Below are positions 5,512 to 11,511 of a DNA stretch of 12,564 bases, piece by piece. The DNA lies in the NCBI GenBank assembly GCA_044865965.1, contig JBIOTP010000069.1, positions 1 through 12,564 of the forward strand, in the 5' to 3' direction. The notes below the pieces were generated by a model. The model made no database searches, was not told where the DNA came from, and worked only from the letters and a program-made list of their open reading frames with translations. Every line of letters begins with the position of its first letter. Position 1 is the first letter of the stretch. Both the position numbers and the translations under genes were made by a program. This DNA comes from Solirubrobacter sp044865965 (GTDB taxonomy: Bacteria > Actinomycetota > Thermoleophilia > Solirubrobacterales > Solirubrobacteraceae).

Positions 5512-6102
5512 CTCGCCGCCCTCGCCGGCGGCCATCACGGCGCCGACCAGCGTCGCGAGCAGGAGGCCGTGCAGCGTCTCGCGGTCGAGGTCGCGGTGCG
5601 CGACCCAGTCCAGGCACGCGCCGTCCATGAACCACAGCCAGCCCTGGACGGCGGCGCGCAGGACGGGCGTCGCCGGACGGTCGCCGCGCAGCCCGCCGAC
5701 GATGCGCGCGGCGGTCTCGCCGCGGACGCGCTCGAGGATCGCGCGCACCTCGGGCACGACGCCGACCGAGTGCAGCATCTTCGCGTAGCTGCCGGCGTTC
5801 TCCTCGACCCAGCCGAGGTACGCGTCGAGCGAGCCGGAGAGCTGCTCGAGCGGCGGCAGCGCGGGGTCGGGCCGCGTCCGCTCGGCCAGCTCGGACGCCT
5901 TCTCCTCGAGCGTTGCCGCGAAGTAGGCCTGCTTGGACGGGAAATAGTGGTAGAGCAGCGCCTTCGAGATGCCGGCCTCACGCGCGATCCGCGCCATCGA
6001 GAGCTCGTCGTAGGCGTAACGTGTGAACAGCTCGGCGCCGAGCACGAGCAGCCGCCGCCGCCGCTCATCGACGTCGAGACGGGTGTAGGCGGGACGGCCC
6101 AT
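5500..6102 (-). CDS. TetR-family transcriptional regulator
   Basis: The 200-residue protein has the TetR layout: an N-terminal helix-turn-helix (about residues 18-58, including SMARIAREAGISKALLYHYF at 35-54) and an all-helical ligand-binding domain ending in ELLD. I prefer the ATG at 6102 because MGRP is a common TetR opening and TAGGGT (6121-6116) could serve as its -10. A GTG at 6117 with a GAGG/AAGG ribosome site would add five residues and is also credible. It is divergent from the LOG-family gene, with only 29 bases between start codons, and converges on the FKBP gene with a 12-base overlap. Control of itself and of the LOG gene through the shared promoter region is the simplest idea. 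The ligand cannot be read from the sequence. Confidence 0.92.
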   Translation of the reverse strand: MGRPAYTRLDVDERRRRLLVLGAELFTRYAYDELSMARIAREAGISKALLYHYFPSKQAYFAATLEEKASELAERTRPDPALPPLEQLSGSLDAYLGWVEENAGSYAKMLHSVGVVPEVRAILERVRGETAARIVGGLRGDRPATPVLRAAVQGWLWFMDGACLDWVAHRDLDRETLHGLLLATLVGAVMAAGEGGELLD

Positions 6103-6115
6103 CGGCGCGGCGACC

Positions 6116-6125
6116 ACCCTACCCT
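6116..6125. promoter_or_regulatory. Interlocked -10 boxes of TetR and LOG genes
   Basis: TACCCT on the plus strand (6120-6125) ends 6 bases before the LOG GTG; TAGGGT on the minus strand (6121-6116) lies 13 bases before the TetR ATG. The two boxes share the TA step at 6120-6121 and form ACCCTACCCT on the plus strand. If both are used, the two promoters are mutually exclusive. The direct repeat ACCCT could also be part of a regulator site. Confidence 0.35.
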
Positions 6126-6131
6126 TCCTCT

Positions 6132-6866
6132 GTGGCCCAGCCTCCGCACCCGCCGCGGCATCCGACGTCGCTCGACGAGGAGCTGCTGGAGGCCGAGACC
6201 TCCGCGATCCTCTCCGAGCTGACCGACGCGCAGCGGCTGCTGCGGATCCAGGACGAGCTGCGGGCCGGCTTCGCCAAGCTCGCCCACATCGGCAAGGCGG
6301 TCTCGATCTTCGGCTCGGCCCGCACGCCGCGCGACCATCCCCGCTACGCCGCCGCGCGTGGGCTCGCGCGCCAGCTCGGCGACGCGGGCTACGCGATCAT
6401 CACCGGCGGGGGTCCCGGGGTGATGGAGGCGGCCAACCGCGGGGCGCGCGACGCGGGCGCGGCCTCGATCGGCCTGGGCATCGACCTGCCGCACGAGCAG
6501 TCGATGAACGACTGGGTCGACGTCCCGCTGACGTTCCACTACTTCTTCACGCGAAAGGTGATGTTCGTCCGCTACGCGAGCGGCTTCTGCGTGTTCCCAG
6601 GCGGCTTCGGGACGCTCGACGAGCTGTTCGAGGCGGCCACCCTGCGCCAGACGCAGAAGATCCGCTACTTCCCGATCATCCTGATCGACTCCGGCTACTG
6701 GACCGGCCTGGTGGACTGGCTGCGCTCGACCGTGCTGGGCGAGGGCAACATCGTGGCCACCGACGTGTCGGCGCTCGTCCTCGCTGACACGTTCGAGCAG
6801 GTGCTCGGCACGCTCGAGGCCGTCGAGCACCGGCGTCCGCGGCGGGCCGCGCGACGAGCCGCCTAG
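6132..6866 (+). CDS. LOG family protein (TIGR00730), putative nucleotide phosphoribohydrolase
   Basis: The 244-residue protein shows the LOG/YvdD hallmarks: a Rossmann-like start AVSIFGSART (56-65), TGGGPGVMEAANRGA (91-105), an FFTRKVMFV segment with Arg141-Lys142, and PGGFGTLDELFE (156-167), which is the PGGxGTxxE active-site motif with Glu164. Characterised LOG proteins cleave cytokinin riboside monophosphates or other nucleoside monophosphates into free base and ribose-5-phosphate, so a nucleotide-recycling role fits the salvage genes nearby, though the substrate is inferred. It has an N-terminal extension (about 1-50) and a basic Arg/Ala-rich tail. The GTG at 6132 is the only start before the conserved core and lies 6 bases after TACCCT, suggesting a leaderless message. 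It is divergent from the TetR gene. Confidence 0.92.
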   Translation: MAQPPHPPRHPTSLDEELLEAETSAILSELTDAQRLLRIQDELRAGFAKLAHIGKAVSIFGSARTPRDHPRYAAARGLARQLGDAGYAIITGGGPGVMEAANRGARDAGAASIGLGIDLPHEQSMNDWVDVPLTFHYFFTRKVMFVRYASGFCVFPGGFGTLDELFEAATLRQTQKIRYFPIILIDSGYWTGLVDWLRSTVLGEGNIVATDVSALVLADTFEQVLGTLEAVEHRRPRRAARRAA

Positions 6867-6880
6867 CGCGTGGTAGGTCC

Positions 6881-7249
6881 TCAGCGGGAGCCGGCGACCC
6901 AGTCGCCGCCGCGGCGGCCCAGCACGAGCTCGTGGGGGGCGCCGCCGGCGCGGACGCGGAACACGGCCTCGTCCTCGTCGGTGCCGGGACGGTCGAGCAC
7001 CTCGATGAGCACGAGCTCCTCCGGCTCGGAGCCGAGCTGCTCGGCGGCGATGCGGCGGGCGGCTTCCTCGAGCAGCGCGCGGTCCCAGCCGCGGTCGGCG
7101 GCGGCCGCGGCGGCCAGGTCGCGATCGACCTTCTCGAGCTGGCGCTCGAACGCGGGGCGTGTGCGGGTGAGCTGGCGCGTGCGGGCGATGTACCCCCCCA
7201 CAGCGAGCAGGAGGATCACGACCAGGACGATGATCAGCCAGATGGGCAT
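6881..7249 (-). CDS. Small single-pass membrane protein (122 aa), hypothetical
   Basis: Residues 4-21 (WLIIVLVVILLLAVGGYI) form a clear transmembrane helix at the extreme N-terminus, followed by basic residues (ARTRQLTRTR), so the C-terminal 100 residues are predicted to be cytoplasmic. Residues 30-75 are Ala/Arg/Glu-rich and likely helical or coiled; residues 78-120 look like a small beta-rich domain (LVLIEVLDRPG, AVFRVRAG, HELVLGRRGGDWV). I do not recognise the family. The ATG is 6 bases after TAATCT, suggesting its own leaderless promoter downstream of sigH. It converges on the LOG gene with 14 bases between stops and no visible terminator. Confidence 0.8.
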   Translation of the reverse strand: MPIWLIIVLVVILLLAVGGYIARTRQLTRTRPAFERQLEKVDRDLAAAAAADRGWDRALLEEAARRIAAEQLGSEPEELVLIEVLDRPGTDEDEAVFRVRAGGAPHELVLGRRGGDWVAGSR

Positions 7250-7255
7250 CGGCGC

Positions 7256-7261
7256 AGATTA
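7256..7261 (-). promoter_or_regulatory. Predicted -10 box of the small membrane protein gene
   Basis: TAATCT on the minus strand (7261-7256) fits TANNNT and is 6 bases before the ATG at 7249, with no Shine-Dalgarno sequence. It lies in the 34-base gap after the sigH stop. Confidence 0.45.
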
Positions 7262-7283
7262 GAGCGGCATGAGTGAGCGGCGG

Positions 7284-7934
7284 CTAAAGCGGGACGGCGC
7301 GCGAGCGCAGGTGCGCGCCGACCTTGCGCTTGACGCGCTGCAGGGCATTGTCCACGGTCTTGCAATCGCAGCCCAGCCGCTCGCCGATCGCGGTGTAGGA
7401 GTGGCCGTCGAGATAGAGCGAGAGCACGCGCGACTCGAGGTCTGAGAGCACGGTCGAGAGGCAGGCCACCAGCGAGCGCAGCTCCTCCGAGGAGATGACC
7501 TGGTTGACCGGGTCGTGGACCGGCGAGCCGGGGAGCAGCTCGTCGAGGCTCGGCTCGGAGTCCGACGCGCCGGCGGACGTCGCGGAGAACGACACATAGC
7601 CGTTCAGCGGCGTGTGCTTGTTGCGGGTGGCGGTCTTCACCGCCGTGATGATCTGGCGCGTGATGCAGAGCTCGGCGAAGTTGCGGAACGAGGACTCGCG
7701 GTCCGAGCGGAAGTCGCGGATCGCCTTGTAGAGCCCGACGAGGCCCTCCTGGATGAGGTCCTCGCCGTCGCCGCCGACGAGGAAGTACGAGGACGCCTTC
7801 AGGCGTACGAACGACGCATAACGGCGGACCAGGCGGTCGTAGGCGTCGGCGCTCCCCTGTTTCGCCAGCGCGATCAGGTATCCGTCATCAAGCTGAACCT
7901 GAGCTTGAGTCTTTGTCGGAGACAGCCTTGCCAC
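7284..7934 (-). CDS. sigH: RNA polymerase sigma factor, SigH/Spo0H type
   Basis: The 216-residue product is a sigma-70-family factor with region 2 at about residues 32-110 (core-binding segment EDLIQEGLVGLYKAIRDF, 58-75; FAELCITRQIITAVKTATR near 86-104) and a region 4 helix-turn-helix at about 165-206 (SYTAIGERLGCDCKTVDNAL, 179-198). The wording SYFLVGGDGEDLIQEG and the size resemble Bacillus SigH rather than typical ECF factors. The gene order cysS-rlmB-sigH supports this. I choose the GTG at 7934 because AAAGGA lies 9 bases upstream; a 17-residue longer form starting at 7985 lacks a ribosome site and adds unconserved-looking sequence. Two adjacent cysteines flank Asp in region 4 (C189-D-C191). 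Target promoters are unknown; in Firmicutes SigH controls competence and early sporulation, which should not be assumed here. Confidence 0.92.
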   Translation of the reverse strand: MARLSPTKTQAQVQLDDGYLIALAKQGSADAYDRLVRRYASFVRLKASSYFLVGGDGEDLIQEGLVGLYKAIRDFRSDRESSFRNFAELCITRQIITAVKTATRNKHTPLNGYVSFSATSAGASDSEPSLDELLPGSPVHDPVNQVISSEELRSLVACLSTVLSDLESRVLSLYLDGHSYTAIGERLGCDCKTVDNALQRVKRKVGAHLRSRAVPL

Positions 7935-8054
7935 GAGCGCACGTCCTTTCCAGGCCTTTTGTGGGGCCGGATGGTCGTGGCGCACAACCTCCCCCGGGCG
8001 CCGGATCCTGTTTCGAGCTCAAGGACGCATCGCTCACCCTCAAGCTCAACCTGA
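7888..8054. repeat. Cluster of TCAAGCT/AGCTCAA motifs around the sigH start
   Basis: A perfect inverted repeat, TCAAGCT-N7-AGCTTGA, lies at 7888-7908 inside the first sigH codons. TCAAGCTGAACCTGA (7888-7902) is repeated as TCAAGCTCAACCTGA (8040-8054) with one mismatch in 15. Further AGCTCAA copies are at 8016-8022 and 8043-8049. These may be protein-binding sites or RNA structure elements in the sigH leader; no function can be assigned. Confidence 0.45.
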
Positions 8055-8075
8055 CTGAAGTCGAGGGTGCCACGA
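7935..8075 (-). promoter_or_regulatory. sigH 5' leader region
   Basis: This 141-base gap between rlmB and sigH holds no convincing gene. In the message it can form CACCCTC/GAGGGTG (8035-8041 with 8063-8069, 21-base loop), a 5-bp GGCGC/GCGCC stem (7979-7983 with 7998-8002), and has the AAAGGA ribosome site 9 bases before the GTG. The leader would be about 134 bases if transcription starts from the promoter in the rlmB tail. I do not recognise a known riboswitch. Confidence 0.4.
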
Positions 8076-8102
8076 TTATGTCGAGGTGTCAAGTTTCTGC
8101 AA
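8075..8102 (-). promoter_or_regulatory. Predicted sigH promoter inside the rlmB 3' end
   Basis: On the minus strand TTGCAG (8102-8097), a 16-base spacer and CATAAT (8080-8075) form a sigma-70-like promoter covering the last codons and stop of rlmB. The spacer carries CTTGACA three bases after the -35, exactly as in the zinc-ribbon promoter. It would give sigH transcription independent of cysS-rlmB. Confidence 0.4.
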
Positions 8103-8768
8103 CATCTCGTACAGCAGCACGGCGGCGGCGGCGCTGACGTTGAGCGACTGGATCCGCCCGCGTACCGGCAGCCCGATCAGGTCGTCGCAGGCGGCCGCGA
8201 CGCGCGGCCGCAGGCCCTTGCCCTCGGCCCCCAGCACGAGCACGACCCCGCCGGAGTAGTCGGGCCGGTCATAGGGCGTGCGGGCGCCGGCGGCGGCGCC
8301 GTAGCACCAGCAGCCGGCGGCCTTCGCGTCGGCGAGGAAGTCGGCGAGGTTGCGCACCCGCGCCACCGGCAGGTGCTCCACGGCGCCCGCGGACGCCTTG
8401 CACACGGCGGCGGTCACCTCGGCCGAGCGCCGCTCGGGGATCACGACGCCGGTCGCGCCCGCGCATTCTGCGCTGCGGCAGATCGCGCCCAGGTTCTGCG
8501 GGTCGGTGATCCCGTCGAGCGCCACCAGGAGCGGGTCGGGGCGCTGCAGGAGATCGCCGGCGTCCGCGTAGGGGTAGGGGTCGACCAGCGCGCACACGCC
8601 CTGATGGGCATCGGACCCGGCGCGGCGTTCGACCTCCTCGGCGCGCACGATCGTCACCGGCGCGGGCGTCCAGCCCTCCCGGGCCGCCGCCTCGGTCGCC
8701 CAGACGCGGTGCACACGCCGCCGCCCCCGTAGCGCCTCCCGCACCACGTTGCGGCCGTAGACGACCAT
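8076..8768 (-). CDS. rlmB: 23S rRNA (guanosine-2'-O-)-methyltransferase RlmB / TrmH family
   Basis: The 230-residue protein is a SpoU/TrmH-type SPOUT methyltransferase that in its characterised relatives methylates the ribose 2'-OH of a 23S rRNA guanosine using S-adenosylmethionine. The N-terminal substrate-binding part starts VYGRNVVREAL (3-13), and GSDAHQGVCALV (51-62) is the usual hinge. The SPOUT knot motifs are DPQNLGAICRSA (89-100), LVLGAEGKGL (177-186) and IGLPVRGRIQSLNVSAAAAVLLYE (198-221), with the expected Asn92, Glu182 and Asn210. The ATG at 8768 fits the family start (VYGRN immediately after), though no strong ribosome site precedes it. It lies downstream of cysS after a 107-base hairpin-rich gap. 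Its exact rRNA or tRNA target is inferred from subfamily resemblance. Confidence 0.94.
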   Translation of the reverse strand: MVVYGRNVVREALRGRRRVHRVWATEAAAREGWTPAPVTIVRAEEVERRAGSDAHQGVCALVDPYPYADAGDLLQRPDPLLVALDGITDPQNLGAICRSAECAGATGVVIPERRSAEVTAAVCKASAGAVEHLPVARVRNLADFLADAKAAGCWCYGAAAGARTPYDRPDYSGGVVLVLGAEGKGLRPRVAAACDDLIGLPVRGRIQSLNVSAAAAVLLYEMLQKLDTST

Positions 8769-8875
8769 CCGGCGGCCGGTCCCGCCGCCCGGCGGGTCGG
8801 CACCCCGAGGGGAGCCCCAGGAGGGGCGCGGCGGCCGGGCGCCGCCGGCGGCCCGCGGCGGCCGCCTCGGGCGGC
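8769..8875 (-). other. Extremely GC-rich hairpin array between cysS and rlmB
   Basis: Of 107 bases only 8 are A or T by my count. Perfect stems include GCCGCC-TCG-GGCGGC (8861-8875) immediately after the cysS stop, CCCGCCG-CC-CGGCGGG (8781-8796), and two tandem CCCC/GGGG stems (8803-8812 and 8815-8826). No T run follows. It could slow or process the transcript, or dampen rlmB relative to cysS. No frame in it looks like a gene. Confidence 0.5.
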
Positions 8876-10225
8876 TCACGCCGCCCGCACCAGCTCGGGC
8901 CCGTCGGGGCCGTCGCGGACCTCCCAGCCCATCGCGCGCAGCTCCTCGCGCAGCCGGTCGGCCTCCCCCCAGTCGCGGTCCTTGCGCGCCTCCTCGCGCA
9001 GCGCCGCCAGCTCCTGCGCCTCCTCGGGCGGCGCCTCGCCGGCCGCCAGCAGGCTCTCGAGCCCGAGCACGCCGAGCATCTCGCGCAGGTGCGCGTCTCC
9101 GACCGCGTCCTCCGCGCGGTTGGCCTCGCGCACCCAGTTGAACAGCGACGCCAGCGCCTCGGCAGTGTTGAAGTCGTCCGCGAGGGCGTCGAAGAACGCG
9201 TCGCGGTGGGCGGCCAGGGCGTCCGGCGAGGGGCCCGACACGAGACGGCGGCCGGCGTCGCGGATGCGCTCGGCGGAGCGCGCCGCCTCGTCGAGGCGCT
9301 CCGACGAGAACGCCAGCGGCTGGCGGTAGTGGCCGCCGGTGAAGTAGAGAACGAGGGTCTCCGGCCCGACCGCGTCGAGCGTCTCCGCCAGCCCGCGGAT
9401 GTTGCCGACCGACTTGGACATCTTCTCGGTCGCGAGCTCCACCATGCCGTTGTGCATCCACAGCCGCGCGAGCGGGCGCCCGCGGCCGGCGAGCGTCTGC
9501 GCCGCCTCGTTCTCGTGGTGCGGGAACACGAGGTCGATGCCGCCGCCGTGGATGTCGAGCTCGACGCCGAGCACCTTCTCGGCCATCGCCGAGCACTCGA
9601 TGTGCCAGCCCGGGCGGCCCCTACCCCAGGGCGCGTTCCACGCGGTGTCCTCGTCGGGCTTCTGCGCCTTCCAGAGCGCGAAGTCGAGCGGGTCCTCCTT
9701 GCGCTCGGCGCCCTCCACGCCCTCGCCCTGGTCCATCTGGTCGACGTCGCGGCGAGACAGCTCGCCGTAGGACTCCAGCGAGCGCACGCGGAAGTAGACG
9801 TCGCCCTCCACGGCGTAGGCGCGGCCACCGTCGATCAGCGCGCCGATCAGCTCGACGATCGGCTCGATGTACTCGGACGCGTACGGCTCCACGTCGGGGC
9901 GGCCGAGCCCCAGCCGGTCGGTGTCCGTGACGTAGTGGCGGGCCATCTCGGCCGCCAGCTCGGCCGACGGGCGCCCGGCGGCGCGCGCCGCGTCGTAGAT
10001 CTTGTCGTTGATGTCCGTGACATTTGCCACGAACGTCACCCGGTAGCCCTCGTGCTCCAGGAAGCGCTTGAGCTGGGAGAAGACGACGTACGGACGGGCG
10101 TTGCCGACGTGGATGCGGCCGTACACGGTCGGTCCGCAGGCGTAGATGCCGACATGGCCGGGATCGCGAGGTTCGAGCGACGACAATCGCCGCGTCCGGG
10201 TGTCGTAAAGAGCGATCTGCCGCAC
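8876..10225 (-). CDS. cysS: Cysteinyl-tRNA synthetase
   Basis: The 449-residue class I synthetase attaches cysteine to tRNA-Cys using ATP. The HIGH-type motif reads HVGN (39-42) within CGPTVYGRIHVGNARP, and the KMSKS motif is at 268-272. The zinc ligands of the family are present as Cys30, Cys211 (GWHIECSAM), His236 and Glu240 (FPHHENE). ERKEDPLDFALWK (174-186) is also characteristic. Length is normal for CysRS and longer than the mycothiol ligase MshC. I place the start at the GTG at 10225, where the family sequence begins (VRQIALYD) and a TANNNT box lies 8 bases upstream; the 21-residue longer form from 10288 would run into the divergent hydrolase gene and is Arg/Pro-rich. It leads the cysS-rlmB pair. 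Confidence 0.97.
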   Translation of the reverse strand: MRQIALYDTRTRRLSSLEPRDPGHVGIYACGPTVYGRIHVGNARPYVVFSQLKRFLEHEGYRVTFVANVTDINDKIYDAARAAGRPSAELAAEMARHYVTDTDRLGLGRPDVEPYASEYIEPIVELIGALIDGGRAYAVEGDVYFRVRSLESYGELSRRDVDQMDQGEGVEGAERKEDPLDFALWKAQKPDEDTAWNAPWGRGRPGWHIECSAMAEKVLGVELDIHGGGIDLVFPHHENEAAQTLAGRGRPLARLWMHNGMVELATEKMSKSVGNIRGLAETLDAVGPETLVLYFTGGHYRQPLAFSSERLDEAARSAERIRDAGRRLVSGPSPDALAAHRDAFFDALADDFNTAEALASLFNWVREANRAEDAVGDAHLREMLGVLGLESLLAAGEAPPEEAQELAALREEARKDRDWGEADRLREELRAMGWEVRDGPDGPELVRAA

Positions 10226-10233
10226 GGGCTCGG

Positions 10234-10262
10234 AGCGTACCCGCCGCGATCGTCGATAGGTT
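10234..10262. promoter_or_regulatory. Back-to-back leaderless promoters for cysS and the SCP2-hydrolase gene
   Basis: In the 44-base divergent gap, TACGCT on the minus strand (10239-10234) is 8 bases before the cysS GTG, and TAGGTT on the plus strand (10257-10262) is 7 bases before the hydrolase ATG. Exactly 17 bases separate them, so each -10 occupies the place where the other promoter's -35 would lie. No Shine-Dalgarno sequence is present for either gene. Confidence 0.45.
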
Positions 10263-10269
10263 TGACGGA

Positions 10270-11493
10270 ATGGAGGACGTGGCGGCACGCGCGGCGGAGG
10301 CGTTCCGGTCGCTGCCGGCGCGCTATCTCGGCGCCGCTCCCGGGTTCGACGCGACGTATCACGTGCGCCTGGGCGACATCGGACGCAGCTGGGAGGTCCG
10401 ATGTACGACCCACGGGGCGCGCGTGCGGGCCGGCGTCACCAACCGTCGTCCCGACGTCGTCATCGGCACCGACGCCGACACGTGGCTGCGGCTGCGCGAG
10501 GGCGAGCTGTCGGGCGTGGAGGCGTTCTCGCAGCGCCGCCTGTACGCCCGCGGCGACCTCGACCTGGCGGTCGGCTTCGAGGGCCTGTTCCGGCTGCCCA
10601 GCGGGCGCCCGCCGCTGCTGCGCATCCACCACGTGCCGGTCGGCCGCCTGAAGCTGTCCACGCTCACGATGGGCGAGGGGCCGGACATGCTGCTCCTGCA
10701 CGGGCTGGGCGGGACCAAGTCCTCGTTCTTCGACACCGCCGCCGCGCTCAGCCGCACGTACCGCGTGCACGCGATCGACCTCCCGGGCTTCGGGGGCTCG
10801 AGCAAGCCCGCGACCGCGCCCTATGGCACGCCCTACGCCGCCCGCGCGGTGCTCGGCGCGATGGACGCGCTGGAGATCGCGCGGGCCCACCTGGTCGGCA
10901 ACTCGTTGGGCGGCCGGGTGGCGATCGAGGTCGGCCTGGAGCACCCGGAGCGGGTCGGCGGGCTCGGCCTGCTGTCCCCCGCGGTGGCGTTCGTGCGGCG
11001 CGACTGGCACCCGGTGGTGCGCGTCCTGCGGCCGGAGCTCGGGCTGCTGCCGCACTCGCTCGGCCGCGCGCGGATCGAGCGCCAGTTCTGGTCGCTGTTC
11101 GCCGACCGCGACCTGGTCGATCCGAGCGTCGCCGACATCGTGGTGGACGAGTTCGAGCGCATCTACCGCTCGCCCGGCGCGCGGCTGGCGTTCCTGGCCT
11201 CGGCCCGCGCGATCTACCTCGAGCGCCCGTTCGGCCGCGGCGGCTTCTACCCGCGGCTGTCCGGCCTGCAGCCGCCGGCGCTGTTCGTGTGGTCCTCGCA
11301 CGACCGCCTGATCCCGGAGCGCTTCCGCCCGCATGTCGAGCGGTGGCTGCCGGGCGCCGAGCAGGTCGTGCTGGAGGGCTGCGGCCACGTGCCGCAGGTG
11401 GAGCGCCCGGACCGCACGAGCGGCCTCCTGTCGCGCTTCTTCGCCCGCGTGGACGCGCTGGGCGCAACCGTAGGCCGCCTGCGCGCGGCGTGA
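10270..11493 (+). CDS. SCP2-like domain fused to alpha/beta hydrolase
   Basis: The 407-residue protein has two parts. Residues 1-120 resemble an SCP-2 sterol-carrier-like domain (TYHVRLGDIGRSWEV, then PDVVIGTDADTWLRLREGEL at 61-80 and RLYARGDLDLAVGFEGLFR at 90-108, the typical order of such domains), which binds hydrophobic ligands. Residues 130-395 are an alpha/beta hydrolase: oxyanion segment HGLGG (144-148), DLPGFGGSSKP (170-180), nucleophile elbow GNS212LGG, Asp345 in SSHDRLIP and His373 in GCGHVPQVERP. The catalytic triad is complete. A lipid ester or hydrophobic small-molecule substrate presented by the first domain is a reasonable inference. It begins an operon with an acyltransferase 18 bases downstream and a SRPBCC protein. 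There is no signal peptide, so it should be cytoplasmic. The exact reaction is unknown. Confidence 0.9.
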   Translation: MEDVAARAAEAFRSLPARYLGAAPGFDATYHVRLGDIGRSWEVRCTTHGARVRAGVTNRRPDVVIGTDADTWLRLREGELSGVEAFSQRRLYARGDLDLAVGFEGLFRLPSGRPPLLRIHHVPVGRLKLSTLTMGEGPDMLLLHGLGGTKSSFFDTAAALSRTYRVHAIDLPGFGGSSKPATAPYGTPYAARAVLGAMDALEIARAHLVGNSLGGRVAIEVGLEHPERVGGLGLLSPAVAFVRRDWHPVVRVLRPELGLLPHSLGRARIERQFWSLFADRDLVDPSVADIVVDEFERIYRSPGARLAFLASARAIYLERPFGRGGFYPRLSGLQPPALFVWSSHDRLIPERFRPHVERWLPGAEQVVLEGCGHVPQVERPDRTSGLLSRFFARVDALGATVGRLRAA

Positions 11494-11511
11494 GCCGGGT
11501 AGGGCGTGAGC

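Noticed and set aside
7935..7985. Longer sigH start giving a 233-residue protein
   Set aside because: The additional 17 residues do not look like the family, and AAAGGA is correctly spaced for the GTG at 7934.
7935..8075. Known riboswitch upstream of sigH
   Set aside because: I looked for the conserved cores of cobalamin, c-di-AMP and similar switches and found none.
7874..8137. Small gene in the sigH-rlmB gap (frames on both strands of about 70 residues)
   Set aside because: They overlap both flanking genes, their codons lack the local G/C third-position bias, and they have no ribosome site or leaderless box. The sequence is better explained as a leader.
10226..10288. Longer cysS start at 10288
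   Set aside because: The extra 21 residues are Arg/Pro-rich, would overlap the divergent hydrolase start, and the family sequence begins at the GTG at 10225 just after a -10 box.
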